Shown here piece after piece: positions 62,474-64,000 of a stretch of DNA of 64,000 nt. The stretch is from JAIUNP01 sp020161975 (GTDB lineage: Bacteria > Pseudomonadota > Alphaproteobacteria > Rhizobiales > Beijerinckiaceae). Each line of letters starts with the position of its first letter. Position 1 is the stretch's first letter. Where the stretch lies: positions 10,993 through 74,992 of the forward strand of contig DAIOGK010000020.1 of the NCBI GenBank assembly GCA_036745275.1, given 5' to 3'. Position numbers and translations under genes: made by a program. The notes beneath the pieces were generated by a model. That model made no database searches and was not told the DNA's origin. It saw only the letters and a list, made by a program, of their open reading frames with translations.

Positions 62474-63658
62474 ATGAGCAAACTGAGCAAGGACGAAATC
62501 GGCAAGTTGGCCCCCGCGACGCGGATCGTCGCCAACGGTCGCAATCCGGATGAGAGTTTCGGCTTCGTTTCGACGCCTCCCTATCGCGGCTCGACAGTAC
62601 TTTATCCCGATGCCGATGCCTGTCTCTCCCATCGCAACCGCTACACCTATGGCCGGCGTGGAAATCCGACCATGGAGGCGCTGACGAGTCTCTGGAGCGA
62701 ACTTGAGGGCGCGGCGGGAACGGTTGTCTGCCCCTCTGGCGCCTCGGCCTGCGCGGTGGCACTGCTCTCTGTGCTGGGGGCCGGCGACCATCTGCTTGTC
62801 ACCGACAGCGTTTACCGCCCCACCCGCGATTTCTGCGACCGGGTGCTCGCGCGCTATGGAGTTACGACGACCTATTTCGACCCGCAGATCGGTGCCGGCA
62901 TTTCCGCGCTGTTCCAGCCGAACACGAAAGCGGTGTTCACCGAAAGCCCCGGCTCGCTCACCTTCGAGATGCAGGATATTCCCGCCATCGCGGCGGCGGC
63001 GAAGGCCCATGGCGCGGTGACGCTGATGGACAATACCTGGGCGACGCCGCTTTGTTTCCGCCCACTCGACCATGGTGTTGATATCTCGATCAATGCCGCG
63101 ACGAAGTATCCCTCCGGCCATTCGGACCTGCTGGCCGGGCTGGTGGCGGCCAATGCCGATACCTTCCCCAGGGTTCTGAAAACGCACGGCGATTTCGGCA
63201 TCTACCTTGGGCCGGACGATGTGTTCCTGCTGCTGCGCGGCCTCAGGACCATGCCGCTCCGCCTCAAGGAGCAGGCAGCATCCGCGCTGGCCATAGCCGA
63301 GTGGCTGGAAAAGCGCCCGGACGTCGTTTCCGTGGCCCACCCTGCCCTGCCAAGCCATCCTGGCCATGCGCTTTTCAAACGCGATTTTTCCGGCGCCTCA
63401 AGCCTGTTCGGCCTGACCGTGAAGCAGATGACGCGCGCGCAAACCGTGGCGTTTCTCGATAACGCCAAGCTCTTCGGCATGGGCTATTCCTGGGGCGGAT
63501 TCGAGAGCCTGATCATCCCCGTGGATGCAACGGAATTCCGCACCGCAGTGCCGTTTGCGCCGGGCGGCAGCGCTTTCCGGCTCCAGATCGGGCTTGAGGA
63601 TACCACAGACCTGATCACCAGCCTTGAAGCCGCATTCGCGGCGGCAGCGGCGGCGTGA
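62474..63658 (+). CDS. metC: cystathionine beta-lyase
   Basis: 394 residues from the ATG at 62474; the longer frame is unsupported. PLP-dependent Cys/Met metabolism family: RYTYGRRGNPTMEALTSLW, CPSGASACAVAL, MDNTWATPL and the Lys-bearing SINAATKYPSGHSDLLAG. It cleaves cystathionine to homocysteine, pyruvate and ammonia in methionine synthesis. Assignment as beta-lyase rather than gamma-synthase rests on overall pattern and the common aap neighbourhood. Confidence 0.92.
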   Translation: MSKLSKDEIGKLAPATRIVANGRNPDESFGFVSTPPYRGSTVLYPDADACLSHRNRYTYGRRGNPTMEALTSLWSELEGAAGTVVCPSGASACAVALLSVLGAGDHLLVTDSVYRPTRDFCDRVLARYGVTTTYFDPQIGAGISALFQPNTKAVFTESPGSLTFEMQDIPAIAAAAKAHGAVTLMDNTWATPLCFRPLDHGVDISINAATKYPSGHSDLLAGLVAANADTFPRVLKTHGDFGIYLGPDDVFLLLRGLRTMPLRLKEQAASALAIAEWLEKRPDVVSVAHPALPSHPGHALFKRDFSGASSLFGLTVKQMTRAQTVAFLDNAKLFGMGYSWGGFESLIIPVDATEFRTAVPFAPGGSAFRLQIGLEDTTDLITSLEAAFAAAAAA

Positions 63659-63725
63659 GGGCAAGCGGAGGCGTCAACCGGCAGGTGGGCATCCGGCCTT
63701 GCGGGCGCCCCCGGGATTCGACCGG

Positions 63726-64000
63726 TTATTCGCCGCTTTTGGCTTTCTTTTCCTTGCCGATCAGCATCAGGTTGCGGATGTAAATGAAAATCGACAGCGC
63801 CTGCCCGAGGATGATCACCGGTTCGCGGCGGTGGATGCCGTAGACCAGCGTAATCAGCCCGCCGCCGATCGAAAAGAACCAGAAGGCCAGCGGCATGACC
63901 GAGCGTCCGGCGCGCTCCGAAGCAATCCACTGCACGATGAAGCGCGCCGCGAACAGCAATTGTCCGCCAATGCCGACCAGCAGCCACCAGTCGGCCTTGT
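63726..64000 (-). CDS. lipid-A-disaccharide synthase N-terminal domain protein (LAB_N), partial
   Basis: At least 91 residues, open at the window edge, so the true start is outside. Three membrane segments are seen; ARFIVQWIASERAGRSVMPLAFW and LITLVYGIHRREPVIILGQ are LAB_N hallmarks. This domain is SWEET/PQ-loop-like and is found alone beside lipid A or glycosyltransferase genes. Small inner-membrane protein; function unproven. Confidence 0.87.
   Translation of the reverse strand, partial: KADWWLLVGIGGQLLFAARFIVQWIASERAGRSVMPLAFWFFSIGGGLITLVYGIHRREPVIILGQALSIFIYIRNLMLIGKEKKAKSGE

Overview
The window is high-GC bacterial chromosome from an alphaproteobacterium, most likely Hyphomicrobiales (Rhizobiales). 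Pointers are a PopZ/DUF2497 gene next to a TolC-family gene and a PCMT-like methyltransferase, a four-gene general L-amino-acid (Aap-type) ABC operon divergent from a cystathionine beta-lyase gene, an Aat transferase near a DUF2155 protein, and many ABC and SDR catabolic genes. I cannot name the genus. About 70 protein genes, 4 tRNA genes (Gln-TTG, Pro-CGG, Cys-GCA, Asn-GTT) and several decayed genes are supported. No rRNA, CRISPR array or intact prophage was seen.

Layout. 0-6.2 kb: a PotDABC-like (polyamine/opine/iron-type) ABC operon with a polysaccharide-deacetylase-fold enzyme and an SDR, divergent from a MarR regulator across an 18-bp palindrome. 6.5-9.0 kb: an arsenic resistance unit (DUF6428 divergent from arsR-ACR3-arsC). 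9.4-19.5 kb: one long minus-strand catabolic operon: a Liv-type ABC importer, three SDRs, a KstD-like flavoprotein and a glutathione S-transferase. It faces a GntR/FCD regulator, and a perfect 16-bp inverted repeat lies between them. 19.5-20.9 kb: a decayed IS6-family transposase and the tRNA-Gln and tRNA-Pro genes. 20.9-28.2 kb: CHAD protein, PfkB sugar kinase, and a folP-folB-folK cluster in which folK is fused in frame to a metallo-beta-lactamase-fold hydrolase; then DUF1499, MarR and a metallophosphoesterase. 28.2-33.8 kb: two orphan Bug-type binding proteins, a sulfatase/phosphonate monoester hydrolase, aat and DUF2155. 33.9-38.3 kb: phoX behind a likely Pho box, and parE.

Accessory parts. 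38.3-39.3 kb is an islet: an AT-richer orphan gene with a near-consensus sigma-70 promoter and a 12-bp leader hairpin, followed by a decayed YefM/YoeB toxin-antitoxin pair. At 40.8 kb lies a TIR - coiled coil - membrane - Sel1-like protein that keeps the catalytic glutamate. 46.4-50.1 kb looks like the remnant of an integrated element next to tRNA-Asn: a large serine recombinase whose stop codon lies inside the tRNA gene, a secreted cysteine-rich orphan, an HsdS fragment fused by deletion to a truncated ImmA/IrrE gene, and an XRE regulator.

50.2-64 kb returns to core-like genes: LtrA, a LemA/TPM operon, photolyase, SDR, AlaX, a 29-residue membrane peptide, a rhodanese-type sulfurtransferase, aapJQMP, a cystathionine beta-lyase and a LAB_N protein cut by the window end. 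The best candidates for new biology are the FolK-MBL fusion, the promoter-hairpin orphan gene, the TIR membrane protein and the GntR-controlled Liv/KstD/SDR/GST catabolic operon.
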